The notes beneath the pieces were generated by a model that had not been told where the DNA came from, made no database searches, and was given only the letters and a program-made list of their open reading frames with translations. DNA of 64,000 nt from Streptomyces sp. SLBN-118 (GTDB lineage: Bacteria; Actinomycetota; Actinomycetes; Streptomycetales; Streptomycetaceae): positions 992,001 through 1,056,000 of the forward strand of contig NZ_VFNP01000001.1 of assembly GCF_006715635.1 (NCBI RefSeq), written 5' to 3'. The position numbers and the translations under genes were made by a program. Of the stretch, positions 38,823-47,250 are shown in pieces. Every line of letters begins with the position of its first letter. Position 1 is the stretch's first letter.

Positions 38823-39126
38823 TCCTGCCGTCTGGCGAGCCGCCGCAGGAAGGACACGCGCTTACTCGAGTCCTCGGATCCTGAGGTCCTGCGATCCACC
38901 CTCATAGAAGACGCCGACAGCTGCGCGGAACTCGACCCGAACGGCTGTGAGACCGCTCTGCTGTACGCCCTCGCCGAATCCGACTGGTACACCAAGGCAT
39001 GAAGGGCATCTGAATCCCCCGGCGAGTCGCACGGAAGCCTCTCTTGAGGCTCTCCCGCTGGGCGCCGTCACGCCCTCCCGCGGACCGCCGCCGGCGGCTC
39101 GACAGGCGCCGAATCGAAAGATCGAG

Positions 39127-40821
39127 TCATGTGCCGGTCCTGGCCGCGTCGACCGCCGCCCGCACAGTGGGATACACACGCCTCAGCTCCGTCCTGGCTT
39201 CGGCGGTGCGCAAGACGTCCCTCACTTGGCCCACATCACGGGCGAGCAGGAGCCGGACTCCGAGATCCTCGAGTTCCTCGGCCAGGTTGTCGAGCATGCG
39301 CACGGCGCTGACGTCGACGAAGGGAACCGTTTCGGCATCGATCACGACCGCCGTCACCCCTTCACGGGCGGCGGCCCCTCGGGCCTCGGACCGGATTCGC
39401 TCGGCGTTGGCGAAGTAGATGCCGGCCTCGACGCGCAGCACGATCACTCCGGGAATCCTGCGGCTCTCGCTGTGTCTGTCGAGTGCGGCGAAGTGTCTGT
39501 TCCCGGGCAGTTGCCCCAGTTCGCTGATGACCGGGCGCGAGGAGCGGTACAGGAGCAGAAGCAGGGAGACACCGATGCCGATGAAGAGGCCGGGCAGCGT
39601 GTCGAAGACCATCACCCCGAGCATCGCCGCGACCGCGGCGAGGAAATCCGGCCGCGCGGCGACGCCGTAGGCCTGGCCGAGCCTGCGGGTGAAGACGCGG
39701 TAGAGGGAGACCAGCGAGTGGGGGTCGACCAGCTCCACCACCGCCGCGATCACCACCCCGGCGAGCACCGCCTCGGGGAGTTGTTCGAACAGGCCGGTGA
39801 GGAAGAGGAGCGTGATCACGGTCAGGACGGCCACGAGGATCCCGGAGAGCTGGGTGCGTGCGCCCGCCGACCAGTTGACAGCGGTCTTCGAGAGGCTGCC
39901 GTTGACGACCATGCCGCTGGACAGGCCGGCGCCCAGGCCGGCGGCGCCGAGCCCGATCAGCTCGCGGTTGGCGTCGACCTCGTAGTGGTCACGGGCGGCG
40001 TAGTTCTTCGCCGCGCCGAGTCCTTCGGCGAAGGCGACGAGCGTCACGCCGACGCTTCCGGCAGCGAGGCCGCCGAGGTCGTCGGCCGAGACATCGGGGA
40101 AGCCGAACGACGGCAGACCGGCCTCGATGCTGCCGACGACAGCGACACCGTGGTCCTCCAGATCGAAGGCCGTGGCCACGGCGATTCCCAGCGCCACTGC
40201 GATCAGCGAGCCGGGTACCCCCGGGGCGACCCGCTTGAGAACGAGGATCAGGGCGAGGCTGCCGACGCCGACCAGGACGGTGAAGCCGCTGGTGCCGCCG
40301 AGGTCCTCGATCAGGGCCCAGATCTTCTCGAAGAAGTTCCCGGACCCGCCCTCGACACCGAAGAGCTTCGGCAGCTGGCCCGCGATGATCGTCAGTGCCA
40401 GGCCCACGATGAAGCCCTTCAGCACCGGCTCGGAGATGAAACTCGCGAGGAAGCCGAGGCGCAGCAGTCCGGCGAGGAGCGCCGCGATGCCCACCGTGAC
40501 GGCGAGGGCCGCCGTCAGCGCGGCGAAGTGCGCGTCGGAACCGCCCGCGGCCTCACCGACGATCGACGCCGAGAGTGCCGCCGTCGCCGCCATGGGCCCG
40601 GCGACCAGGTGGCTGGAGCTGCCGAAGGCGGCGTAGAGGATCAGGGCCGCCGGCGCGGCGTAGAGGCCGACGACGGGTGAGACGCCGGCGATCGTCGCGT
40701 AGGCGAGCGCCTCGGGCACGAGAACCGCCCACACCGTCATCCCGGCCAGCGCGTCCCGCCCCAGCCACTGCCGCCGGTAACCCCGCAGTGAGGGGAACAG
40801 CCAGTGCGTGTCCGCCCTCAC
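39127..40821 (-). CDS. SulP-family anion transporter with STAS domain
   Basis: This 564-residue transporter has about 12-14 membrane segments (AGMTVWAVLVPEALAYATIAGVSP is the family start, given here as one short stretch: VPEALAYATIAGVSP). A C-terminal STAS domain begins about residue 440. The family carries sulfate, bicarbonate, dicarboxylates and other anions; the sequence does not fix which. The GTG start overlaps the stop of the GAP-family gene. It is the last gene of a five-gene operon with two DUF1254 proteins and a HAD hydrolase. Confidence 0.9.
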   Translation of the reverse strand: MRADTHWLFPSLRGYRRQWLGRDALAGMTVWAVLVPEALAYATIAGVSPVVGLYAAPAALILYAAFGSSSHLVAGPMAATAALSASIVGEAAGGSDAHFAALTAALAVTVGIAALLAGLLRLGFLASFISEPVLKGFIVGLALTIIAGQLPKLFGVEGGSGNFFEKIWALIEDLGGTSGFTVLVGVGSLALILVLKRVAPGVPGSLIAVALGIAVATAFDLEDHGVAVVGSIEAGLPSFGFPDVSADDLGGLAAGSVGVTLVAFAEGLGAAKNYAARDHYEVDANRELIGLGAAGLGAGLSSGMVVNGSLSKTAVNWSAGARTQLSGILVAVLTVITLLFLTGLFEQLPEAVLAGVVIAAVVELVDPHSLVSLYRVFTRRLGQAYGVAARPDFLAAVAAMLGVMVFDTLPGLFIGIGVSLLLLLYRSSRPVISELGQLPGNRHFAALDRHSESRRIPGVIVLRVEAGIYFANAERIRSEARGAAAREGVTAVVIDAETVPFVDVSAVRMLDNLAEELEDLGVRLLLARDVGQVRDVLRTAEARTELRRVYPTVRAAVDAARTGT

Positions 40822-41495
40822 GAGGAGAGATCACTTATCGCGTTGCCCACCAGCTTCGCGGCGAAGAGCAGGCAGATCACGGCCATGATCGCCGTGTTGT
40901 TCCGCTCCATCCAGAGCTTGAGACCGTCGAGGATGTGCTTCGAGCGCTCCTTGAGGGCGAAGTAGAGCACGACCGGCGTTCCGGGCCCGAGCGCCCCGAT
41001 CACCACGTAGACCGCCAGTGCCACGGCCTGGGCGCCGGCGGAGGTGTCCGTGCGCGCGATCGCCGACGCCGCGGCGATCGAGAGCAGCAGGTTCTTCGGG
41101 TTGAGGGCGGACAGTGCCATCCCCAGTGCCAGCGCCTTGACAGGAGTGAACGAGTCGACCGTCTTCATCCACTTCGGCAACGTCACCTCCTCGTCGCCGC
41201 GCGGCCGGCCGCGCCACTCCTTCACCGCCACCCACAGCAGCAGCGCGCCGAGCGCCAGGTCGAGCGCGCTGACCCAGCCGGCCGGCTGCCCCTGGTCGCC
41301 CGGGCCGGCGCCACCGGAGACCAGCAGCACGATCGTGCCGACCAGGGCCAGGCCCAGGACCCAGCCCAGGAGCAGCGCCGGCCCGTTGGAGCGCGCCCTG
41401 GGGGTGGCGAGCATCAGCACCACACCGATGATCGGGAACGCGCTCAGCGCCACGGCGACGCCGTAGGACAGAATCTGACCGATCGCCTCACCCAC
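40818..41495 (-). CDS. GAP (Sap, LysE-like) family membrane protein
   Basis: This is a 225-residue protein with six membrane helices; ALSAFPIIGVVLMLATPRAR and ALGMALSALNPKNLLLSIAA are the two repeated family motifs. Mycobacterial members (Sap, GAP) are needed to deliver glycolipids to the cell surface, and LysE relatives export amino acids. The start is GTG. It lies 11 bp after the first DUF1254 gene and overlaps the SulP gene. Confidence 0.85.
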   Translation of the reverse strand: MGEAIGQILSYGVAVALSAFPIIGVVLMLATPRARSNGPALLLGWVLGLALVGTIVLLVSGGAGPGDQGQPAGWVSALDLALGALLLWVAVKEWRGRPRGDEEVTLPKWMKTVDSFTPVKALALGMALSALNPKNLLLSIAAASAIARTDTSAGAQAVALAVYVVIGALGPGTPVVLYFALKERSKHILDGLKLWMERNNTAIMAVICLLFAAKLVGNAISDLSS

Positions 41496-41506
41496 GGCCG
41501 CCTACC

Positions 41507-42943
41507 TCATGCCGGTTCGATCTCGCCCGGCCGCCAGCTCTTGTCGAACCAGCTTTCGAGCGGGCCGTAGAGCCGGAGGATCGTGAACCATCCCTTGCCG
41601 GGGACCGTCTGGACCCAGTTGCCCTCCCTGCCCTGCGGCGCCGTCGGGCCGAAGTGGAGGATCGTGTCGCCGTTGTCCTCGGACCGGACGGCGTCCGAGA
41701 GGCTGTTCACGCTCGGGTACGCCGCGTCGGTGCGCAGCAGGGAACGGGTTTGCGGGTCGTAGACGTTGACGGCCCAGAAGTTCTTCACCGGGATGCCGCT
41801 CGGCAGTCTGAGCGTGTAGTGCCGTCCACCGTCGAGCCACTCGCCCGTGGAGTCCTCCGCCGTATAGGCGTACTGCGATCCGACCCCGACGGCCGCCGCC
41901 GCCATCGCCGGCGAGGTGCCCGCCCCGACGTAGTGGAACACCGCCCGAGCGTCCAGCAACCGGGCGCCCTCCGCCGACACGAACTCGTAACTGCGCGAGG
42001 GCCACGGGTTCTTCCACGACGAGCTGCCGGGGTAGTGGTAGAAGCTCGGGTCACGCGGCTTGAAGGCCAGCGTCCGTACGATGCCCGAAGCGATTCTCGC
42101 GGCGGTGTCGAGGATCGAGCGCATCCGGTCGTCCGGCTGGAACGGCTTGCCGGGCACGATGCCGATCGCGGCGAGCTGCCCGGCCCGCTCGGGGTCGAGC
42201 GCCTCGGGTGGCTCCTCCTGGACGAGGGTGTCGATCTCCTCGAAGAACGAGAAGTCGTTGGCGTGGACGGTGTTGAAGTCCGACTCCGCGAAGTTGACGA
42301 AGCGCTGCTCGGGCGGGTCCGCCGCGGCGGAGAGCGGATAGATGCGCGTCCGAAGCATGCTCTCCTCTCCGCCCAGGGCACGCATCAGCACCCAGGAGGA
42401 GAAGGTCTTCGGCCGCACGACCAGGTATCCGTCGGGGACTTCGCCGTCGTGGCCCGGGGGCAGGAAGAGGTACTTGCCTCCCTCTCCCTTGTCCCGTCCG
42501 GCCATGCCCATGTCGGTGACGTAGTGCTGCCACAGGTCGTCGACGAAGCACAGCGAGTTGGGCGGCGACTCGATGACGGTGGGTCCGTCCTGGTCGAGCG
42601 CCAGGCAGGCCATCCCGTACGTCGTCTCCGTGTTCGCCGTGAGGATCAGCGGTGCCGAGCCACAGCGCGGGGCGGTGTAGCCGATGGTGCGGGAGTCGAT
42701 ACCGAGGCCGGCGAGGCCGCGCCGCATGGCCACCATCGAGGCACCGGGCACGCAGTTGAGGAACACCTCGATCCCGCGCAGCAGGTCCAGGGTGTCGTAG
42801 CTGCGGGTGACCGTGTCGGGCAGCGGCAGGCCGTCGAAGAACTCCATCTCGCCGAAGACCGTCTCCAACCGGTCCGGGAGGCTGATCGAGGCCAGGGTCT
42901 CGGCCGACGTGCCGGGGCTGGCGCCGTCGCTCACTTGAGTCAT
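41507..42943 (-). CDS. DUF1254/DUF1214 protein, paralog 1
   Basis: This 478-residue protein has an N-terminal DUF1254 domain (YDTLDLLRGIEVFLNCVPGA onward) and a C-terminal DUF1214 domain (VKNFWAVNVYDPQTRSLLRT, GNWVQTVPGKGWFTILRLYGP, W-x-PGEIEPA tail). No signal peptide is evident. The biochemical function of the family is unknown. ATG 42943 overlaps the HAD stop (ATGA). A second, clearly related copy is encoded at 43910-45544, so the operon encodes two members. Confidence 0.88.
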   Translation of the reverse strand: MTQVSDGASPGTSAETLASISLPDRLETVFGEMEFFDGLPLPDTVTRSYDTLDLLRGIEVFLNCVPGASMVAMRRGLAGLGIDSRTIGYTAPRCGSAPLILTANTETTYGMACLALDQDGPTVIESPPNSLCFVDDLWQHYVTDMGMAGRDKGEGGKYLFLPPGHDGEVPDGYLVVRPKTFSSWVLMRALGGEESMLRTRIYPLSAAADPPEQRFVNFAESDFNTVHANDFSFFEEIDTLVQEEPPEALDPERAGQLAAIGIVPGKPFQPDDRMRSILDTAARIASGIVRTLAFKPRDPSFYHYPGSSSWKNPWPSRSYEFVSAEGARLLDARAVFHYVGAGTSPAMAAAAVGVGSQYAYTAEDSTGEWLDGGRHYTLRLPSGIPVKNFWAVNVYDPQTRSLLRTDAAYPSVNSLSDAVRSEDNGDTILHFGPTAPQGREGNWVQTVPGKGWFTILRLYGPLESWFDKSWRPGEIEPA

Positions 42944-43860
42944 TCGGGTGCCTCCTCATCGGACCGTTCCTTGAGCACGGTCTTCCAGTCGTCCTTCACG
43001 CTGACCGTCGTCCAGCCCTCCCGCCGCGCGGTCGCGTGTGCCCGCTCGGCCCCCTCGGTGTAGGCGTACTCCCGCTCGTCGTCGTCGTGCAGGACGAGGA
43101 GAGCAAACTGCGCGGACGCCAGCAACTCGACATCCACGTCGTCGTTGCCGGCCGCGAAGCGCGGCAGGCGGCCGGTGCGGGCGAGGACGTACTCCGGCTT
43201 TCCGGGCCCGATCGCGACGGGGCCGTGCAGGACCGCCCGGCGGACCGGCACGCCGTCCCGCCAGGCGAACTCCGGCGCCGAGCCGATCACGTTCTCCCGG
43301 GGCAGGCCCCAGGTGTCCTCGCAGATCACCCGCATGAAGTCGCGCCCGCCGCCCGAGCAGACGAACAGCCGCCAGCCGTGCGCCCCGAGGTAGTCGAACA
43401 GCTCCAGCATCGGCTGGTAGACGAGACCGGAGTACGGCACGCCGAAGCGCTCGTGCCGCCAGGACTCCAGGTGCCGGGCGGCCTCGGCCTCGTACTGGGC
43501 GAGCGTGGTGCCTTCCCAGGCCGATCCGATGGCATCCACCATCGATGCCACCGCGTCGGGGTCCTGTTCGTTCAGCGCGTGGAAGTACGACGCGTCCCGG
43601 TCGACGAGCGCCCGGTAGGGCCGCTCGCGGGCCAGCGACGGGTCCGCCTCCAGCCGCGCGGCCAGTTTCCCGAGGACGAACGCCATCTGCACCGGCGCGG
43701 GCTTCTCGACCCACAGGGTTCCGTCGTTGTCGAACACGGCGACCCGGTCCATCGGCGCGACGAAGCCCGGCGAGCCTGCCACGGCCGCGGCCGTCACGAA
43801 GTCGACGATCGCCCGCTTCGCGGCACCGTCGTTCCAACTCCCCAGCGGGGTCGTGTCCAT
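42940..43860 (-). CDS. HAD-superfamily hydrolase
   Basis: This 306-residue phosphohydrolase-type protein has HAD motif I AVFDNDGTLW with both Asp residues, motif II in FVCSGGGRDFM, and motif IV in FAAGNDDVDVELL, a slightly altered GNDxxD. The serine-phosphatase-like cap region lies between. It sits between the two DUF1254 genes, 4 bp overlapping the downstream one. In other genomes HAD proteins of this type are found next to DUF1254 genes, as far as I recall; the substrate is unknown. Confidence 0.88.
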   Translation of the reverse strand: MDTTPLGSWNDGAAKRAIVDFVTAAAVAGSPGFVAPMDRVAVFDNDGTLWVEKPAPVQMAFVLGKLAARLEADPSLARERPYRALVDRDASYFHALNEQDPDAVASMVDAIGSAWEGTTLAQYEAEAARHLESWRHERFGVPYSGLVYQPMLELFDYLGAHGWRLFVCSGGGRDFMRVICEDTWGLPRENVIGSAPEFAWRDGVPVRRAVLHGPVAIGPGKPEYVLARTGRLPRFAAGNDDVDVELLASAQFALLVLHDDDEREYAYTEGAERAHATARREGWTTVSVKDDWKTVLKERSDEEAPE

Positions 43861-43909
43861 GCACCTCACCGTCCGTACCGTCGTATCTCCGAATCGATGT
43901 CGGGCGGGG

Positions 43910-45544
43910 TCAGTCCACCGCCTCGATCTCGCCCGGCCGCCAGGTCTTGTCGAAGAACGGCTGCAGCGGACTGTAGAACCGCAGGACCACGAACCATCCC
44001 CGGCCCGGCGTGGTCTGGATCCAGTTGCCCTCCGGTACGCCGTCGGGCCGGTCGGGCCCGAAGTGCACCGTGGTCGTGCCGTCCCCGTCGGGGACCGCTG
44101 CCGGGGTGGGATATGCCTGGCTGCCGGCCCGTGGGAACCGCTGTGGGGTGTCGAGCATCGACCGCGTCTGGTTGTCGTAGACGGTGACCGACCAGAACTT
44201 CGCGGCGGGGATGTCCGGCGGAAGTACCAGTCGGTAGTACCTGCCGCCGTCGAGGGCCCGGCCCTCCTGATCCGCCAGGGAGAACACGTACTGCGAGCCG
44301 ACGCCGGGCAGCGGCGCCGTGAACGCCGGGCTGATGCCCACGGCCAGGTACCACCACCAGGACCGCAGGTTGAGTTTCCGGGCGCCGTCGTTCGGGCGGG
44401 GCTCGACGCCCCTGTCGGTGATGTCCGCGGGCGGGGCCAGGAACTCGTGGCCGGACACCAGCAGGCCGTTGAGCCACCGGGACGAGGCACCGTAGTAGTG
44501 CGCCCCCTCGGCCGGACGCGGACGGCAGGCGAGGGTGCGAGCCGTGGCGTTGCCGACCGCGGCTGCCTCGGTGAGGATCTCCCGCATCCGCGCGTCCGGC
44601 TCGAAGGGCCTGCCCTTGACAATGCCGACCGCGGCCAGAGCACCGGCGATCTCGGGATCGAGCGCCTCGGCCGGCTGGTCGTGCACGAGCTCGCTCACGA
44701 AGTCGAAGTACGTCGCGTCCCCGGGCGGAACCGTGTTCACGGGAAGCCCTGAGCCCTCGACGAAGCGCGGCGGGTCGGGCCTGTGCAGGGCGGCGGTCCA
44801 GGTCTGGGCGGTCCACGGCAGCGGCGGGGCCGTGCCACCGGTGACGATCTCCCCGATGCTGGTCCCGTAGAACCCGGGGACGTAGCGGTAGAGGCGCAGT
44901 CCCTCCTTGATCCGCTCGACCGCCGGCTTCGGGTCATCGCCCTCCAGGAAGGCCCGACCGCCCAGGATGAGCCGCGTGGTGCGGGTCCGGAGGGTGAAGA
45001 ACCCGCCCTCGGGAACAGGGCCCTGATGACCGGGTGGCACGAAGAGGTACTTGCCGCCTGCTCCGCGATCCGGACCGGCCATGCCGGGGTCCGCGACCCA
45101 GCGGAACCACATGTCGTTGAGGAAACAGAGGGCCAGGGGCGGCACTTCCACCACCAGCGGCCCCTCGGTCAGGTCGAGGAAGGTCAGGAAGTAGACGGTG
45201 TCCGCGTTCCCGGTGAGCACGAGCGTCTTGGGATCCATGAACTCCGAGAAGAGCAGCACGTCGTGGTCCTGGATTCCAGCCTCCAGGAATCCCCGGCGGG
45301 CCGCCCACAGGCTGACGCCGGAATACGCGTCGAGGAACGCGCTCACCGCGCGCACGTGGCCCACATGGTCGTAGACCCGGTTCGCGGTCTCCTCGGTGGG
45401 TACACCCAGCGGGAATTCCAGAGTGCCCAGGTGGGTCTCGACCCGCTCGGGAGTCGAGATCGACTCCATGGCCTGGGGTGAGATCTGTGCGGTGCGCTGC
45501 AAGGGATCACTCCGTTCCCGGGAAGAGGCCGCCCTGTCGACCAT
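43910..45544 (-). CDS. DUF1254/DUF1214 protein, paralog 2
   Basis: This is a 544-residue first gene of the operon. The N-terminal DUF1254 domain (NRVYDHVGHVRAVSAFLDAY) is followed by an extra insert of about 60 residues compared with paralog 1. The C-terminal DUF1214 domain holds AKFWSVTVYDNQTRSMLDT, then GNWIQTTPGRGWFVVLRFYS and TWRPGEIEAVD. ATG 45544 gives an N-terminal extension of 25 residues; ATG 45469 is the other candidate. A gap of 49 bp precedes the HAD gene. The function is unknown. Confidence 0.87.
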   Translation of the reverse strand: MVDRAASSRERSDPLQRTAQISPQAMESISTPERVETHLGTLEFPLGVPTEETANRVYDHVGHVRAVSAFLDAYSGVSLWAARRGFLEAGIQDHDVLLFSEFMDPKTLVLTGNADTVYFLTFLDLTEGPLVVEVPPLALCFLNDMWFRWVADPGMAGPDRGAGGKYLFVPPGHQGPVPEGGFFTLRTRTTRLILGGRAFLEGDDPKPAVERIKEGLRLYRYVPGFYGTSIGEIVTGGTAPPLPWTAQTWTAALHRPDPPRFVEGSGLPVNTVPPGDATYFDFVSELVHDQPAEALDPEIAGALAAVGIVKGRPFEPDARMREILTEAAAVGNATARTLACRPRPAEGAHYYGASSRWLNGLLVSGHEFLAPPADITDRGVEPRPNDGARKLNLRSWWWYLAVGISPAFTAPLPGVGSQYVFSLADQEGRALDGGRYYRLVLPPDIPAAKFWSVTVYDNQTRSMLDTPQRFPRAGSQAYPTPAAVPDGDGTTTVHFGPDRPDGVPEGNWIQTTPGRGWFVVLRFYSPLQPFFDKTWRPGEIEAVD

Positions 45545-45934
45545 GTGCCTCGCCTACCGCAGACCACCACCGCACCTGGGCCATCGGAGGGTCTTCGAGT
45601 GGAGGGGTGCGTGGTTCGGCCTACGGCGGGGCACGGCTGAGCGACGCAGGGCCGCGGTGGGGAGGTCGCACCGGGCGAGGGTCATGGTGCCCACCAGCTC
45701 GGGCAACGCCGTCTGCGACGGCCGGAGCGCGAGAACCCCGTGGACGGAAACCAACGGCTTGGTCCGCTGAGACGCAGCCGCATCCTGGCCGGACGCTCTG
45801 GCGGCGCCGGGCCGGGTCACTCCCTCGCGGCCCGGAGGTCAGCAACGCCAGGACGCGGCCGCGCCCGATGCTGACCGTTTGCTGACCTCAGCCCGGCAAT
45901 CATGCCTCTGACCTGCGGGAATGGCCAAGTGTTA
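45545..45934. other. Upstream region of the DUF1254 operon
   Basis: No gene is supported in these 390 bp. It must contain the operon promoter. A CTGACCGTTTGCTGACCT sequence at 45871-45888 closely matches CTGACCAGTTGCTGACCT at 38619-38636 next to copy A of the panD leader. Confidence 0.45.
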
Positions 45935-46102
45935 GATCTTGGACTTGAACATGGTACGCAACATCGAGGCACTCCCGGATCTATGCTCCCTGCCTGCGTT
46001 TTTGCAGGTCAAGGGCGGTTTCCATACCCTACAACCAGTCGCACGTTCGGTCAGCTTTCCCCAGGTTCTTCAGGACTCATGCTGACCAACCGCCTTCCTG
46101 AC
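45935..46102 (-). repeat. Truncated panD leader, copy B of the direct repeat
   Basis: The copy starts with the first ten panD codons ([10 protein letters not shown] on the minus strand) and then meets an in-frame TAA. It retains the leader stem (CCTGC/GCAGG), the promoter-like TGACCG-16-TAGGGT and the outer CTTCCTGAC. It is in the same orientation as copy A, and the two enclose 7.3 kb containing the SulP/DUF1254 operon. Confidence 0.78.
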
Positions 46103-46230
46103 GCCGCGTCAGGCGTTCCCGGAGGCATCTCGGTGCCTGCCACCCTGCCGGACACGGACGTCGGCAACAGCGTACGCAACCGCCTCCCCCGCCACACCGA
46201 GAGCCCAGCCACCCTGCCGGCCGGGCCACA

Positions 46231-46338
46231 AAGGGGCGCCGCGACCTGGACTGGGGCGTGCCCGTCCCGGCCGGCACCTGGCCGGAGCCGGCCGCCGAAG
46301 GCAAGGTCTTCTACGTCTGGTTCGACGCCCCGATCGAT
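46231..46338 (+). pseudogene. metG: Methionyl-tRNA synthetase fragment
   Basis: A 36-codon stretch reads [16 protein letters not shown] and then [13 protein letters not shown], which is the Rossmann-domain region of actinobacterial MetG just after the zinc-binding part. Both sides lack MetG sequence. It is a relic; the functional metG must be elsewhere. Confidence 0.75.
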
Positions 46339-46602
46339 ATGCCGCTCCCGTCCGGCGTGGCCCAAGTACTCCTCGCTGCTGGCGGGGTGGTGACATGCCG
46401 TGCCGTTCAGTGGCACGCTCGAATGCCGACGTGCAGCGCGTGATCGAAACCGGATGGTGGGATGCGACGGCATCGTGCGGGCGTCGACGGCGTGGAGAAT
46501 CCGGTGCCGCTCCGGATCACTCCACTGGTGCGCCAGGCGTCGCGGCGGGCGCCGTATGGACCGCTGACCGCTGGAGGACCGGCTTGAGGGAGGGACCGAG
46601 AA
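46339..46602. other. Gap before the Opu-type operon
   Basis: No gene is seen. The region probably contains the promoter of the downstream ABC operon; GAGGGAGGGA at 46586-46595 is its ribosome-binding site. Confidence 0.35.
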
Positions 46603-47250
46603 GTGAGTTTCTGGGAGTACCTGGGCACCCGCTACCAGCAGCTGCTGGTGGACGCCTATCAGCACGCCAGCGCCGTCTTCCAGTGCATGGTCGTCGCCAC
46701 GGTGCTGGGGGTCCTGATCGGCGTCCTCACCTACCGCACCGAGTGGGCGGGAAACCTCGCGATCACCACGACCGCAAGCATCCTCACCGTCCCCTCCCTG
46801 GCTCTCCTCGGCCTGCTCGTCCCGGTCGTCGGCCTCGGCGTCGCGCCGACCGTCATCGCGCTGACGCTGTACGGACTGCTGCCCGTGGTCCGTAACGCGG
46901 TCGTCGGGTTGCGCGGAGTCGACCCGGCCCTCGTCGAGGCCGCCAAGGGCATGGGGATGTCACGGTTCGCCCAGCTGCTCAGGGTCGAACTGCCCCTCGC
47001 CTGGCCGCCGATCCTCACCGGTGTCCGGGTGTCGACCCAGATGCTGATGGGCATCGCGGCGATCGCGGCCTTCGCCTCGGGGCCCGGGCTCGGCAACCAG
47101 ATCTTCCGCGGGATCTCCAGCCTGGGCAGTGCGAACGCGCTCAACGAAGTACTGTCGGGGACGCTCGGAATCGTCGTCCTGGCCCTGCTGTTCGACGCCG
47201 GGTACGTGCTGATCGGACGGCTCACCATCTCACGGGGGATCCGTGGCTGA
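46603..47250 (+). CDS. Glycine betaine/choline-type ABC permease
   Basis: This 215-residue permease of the OpuB/OpuC (ProW-like) class has five or six membrane helices and the EAA-type loop (DPALVEAAKGMGMSRFAQLL). It starts at GTG and overlaps the ATPase gene by 8 bp. It pairs with the second permease at 48535-49404. The system probably imports a quaternary ammonium osmolyte such as glycine betaine, carnitine or choline; ergothioneine is another option for this class. Confidence 0.9.
   Translation: MSFWEYLGTRYQQLLVDAYQHASAVFQCMVVATVLGVLIGVLTYRTEWAGNLAITTTASILTVPSLALLGLLVPVVGLGVAPTVIALTLYGLLPVVRNAVVGLRGVDPALVEAAKGMGMSRFAQLLRVELPLAWPPILTGVRVSTQMLMGIAAIAAFASGPGLGNQIFRGISSLGSANALNEVLSGTLGIVVLALLFDAGYVLIGRLTISRGIRG

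Noticed and set aside
38947..40680. A 577-codon frame antisense to the SulP gene
   Set aside because: Strongly biased Glu/Gly/Asp composition and no motifs; it is the antisense shadow of a membrane protein gene.
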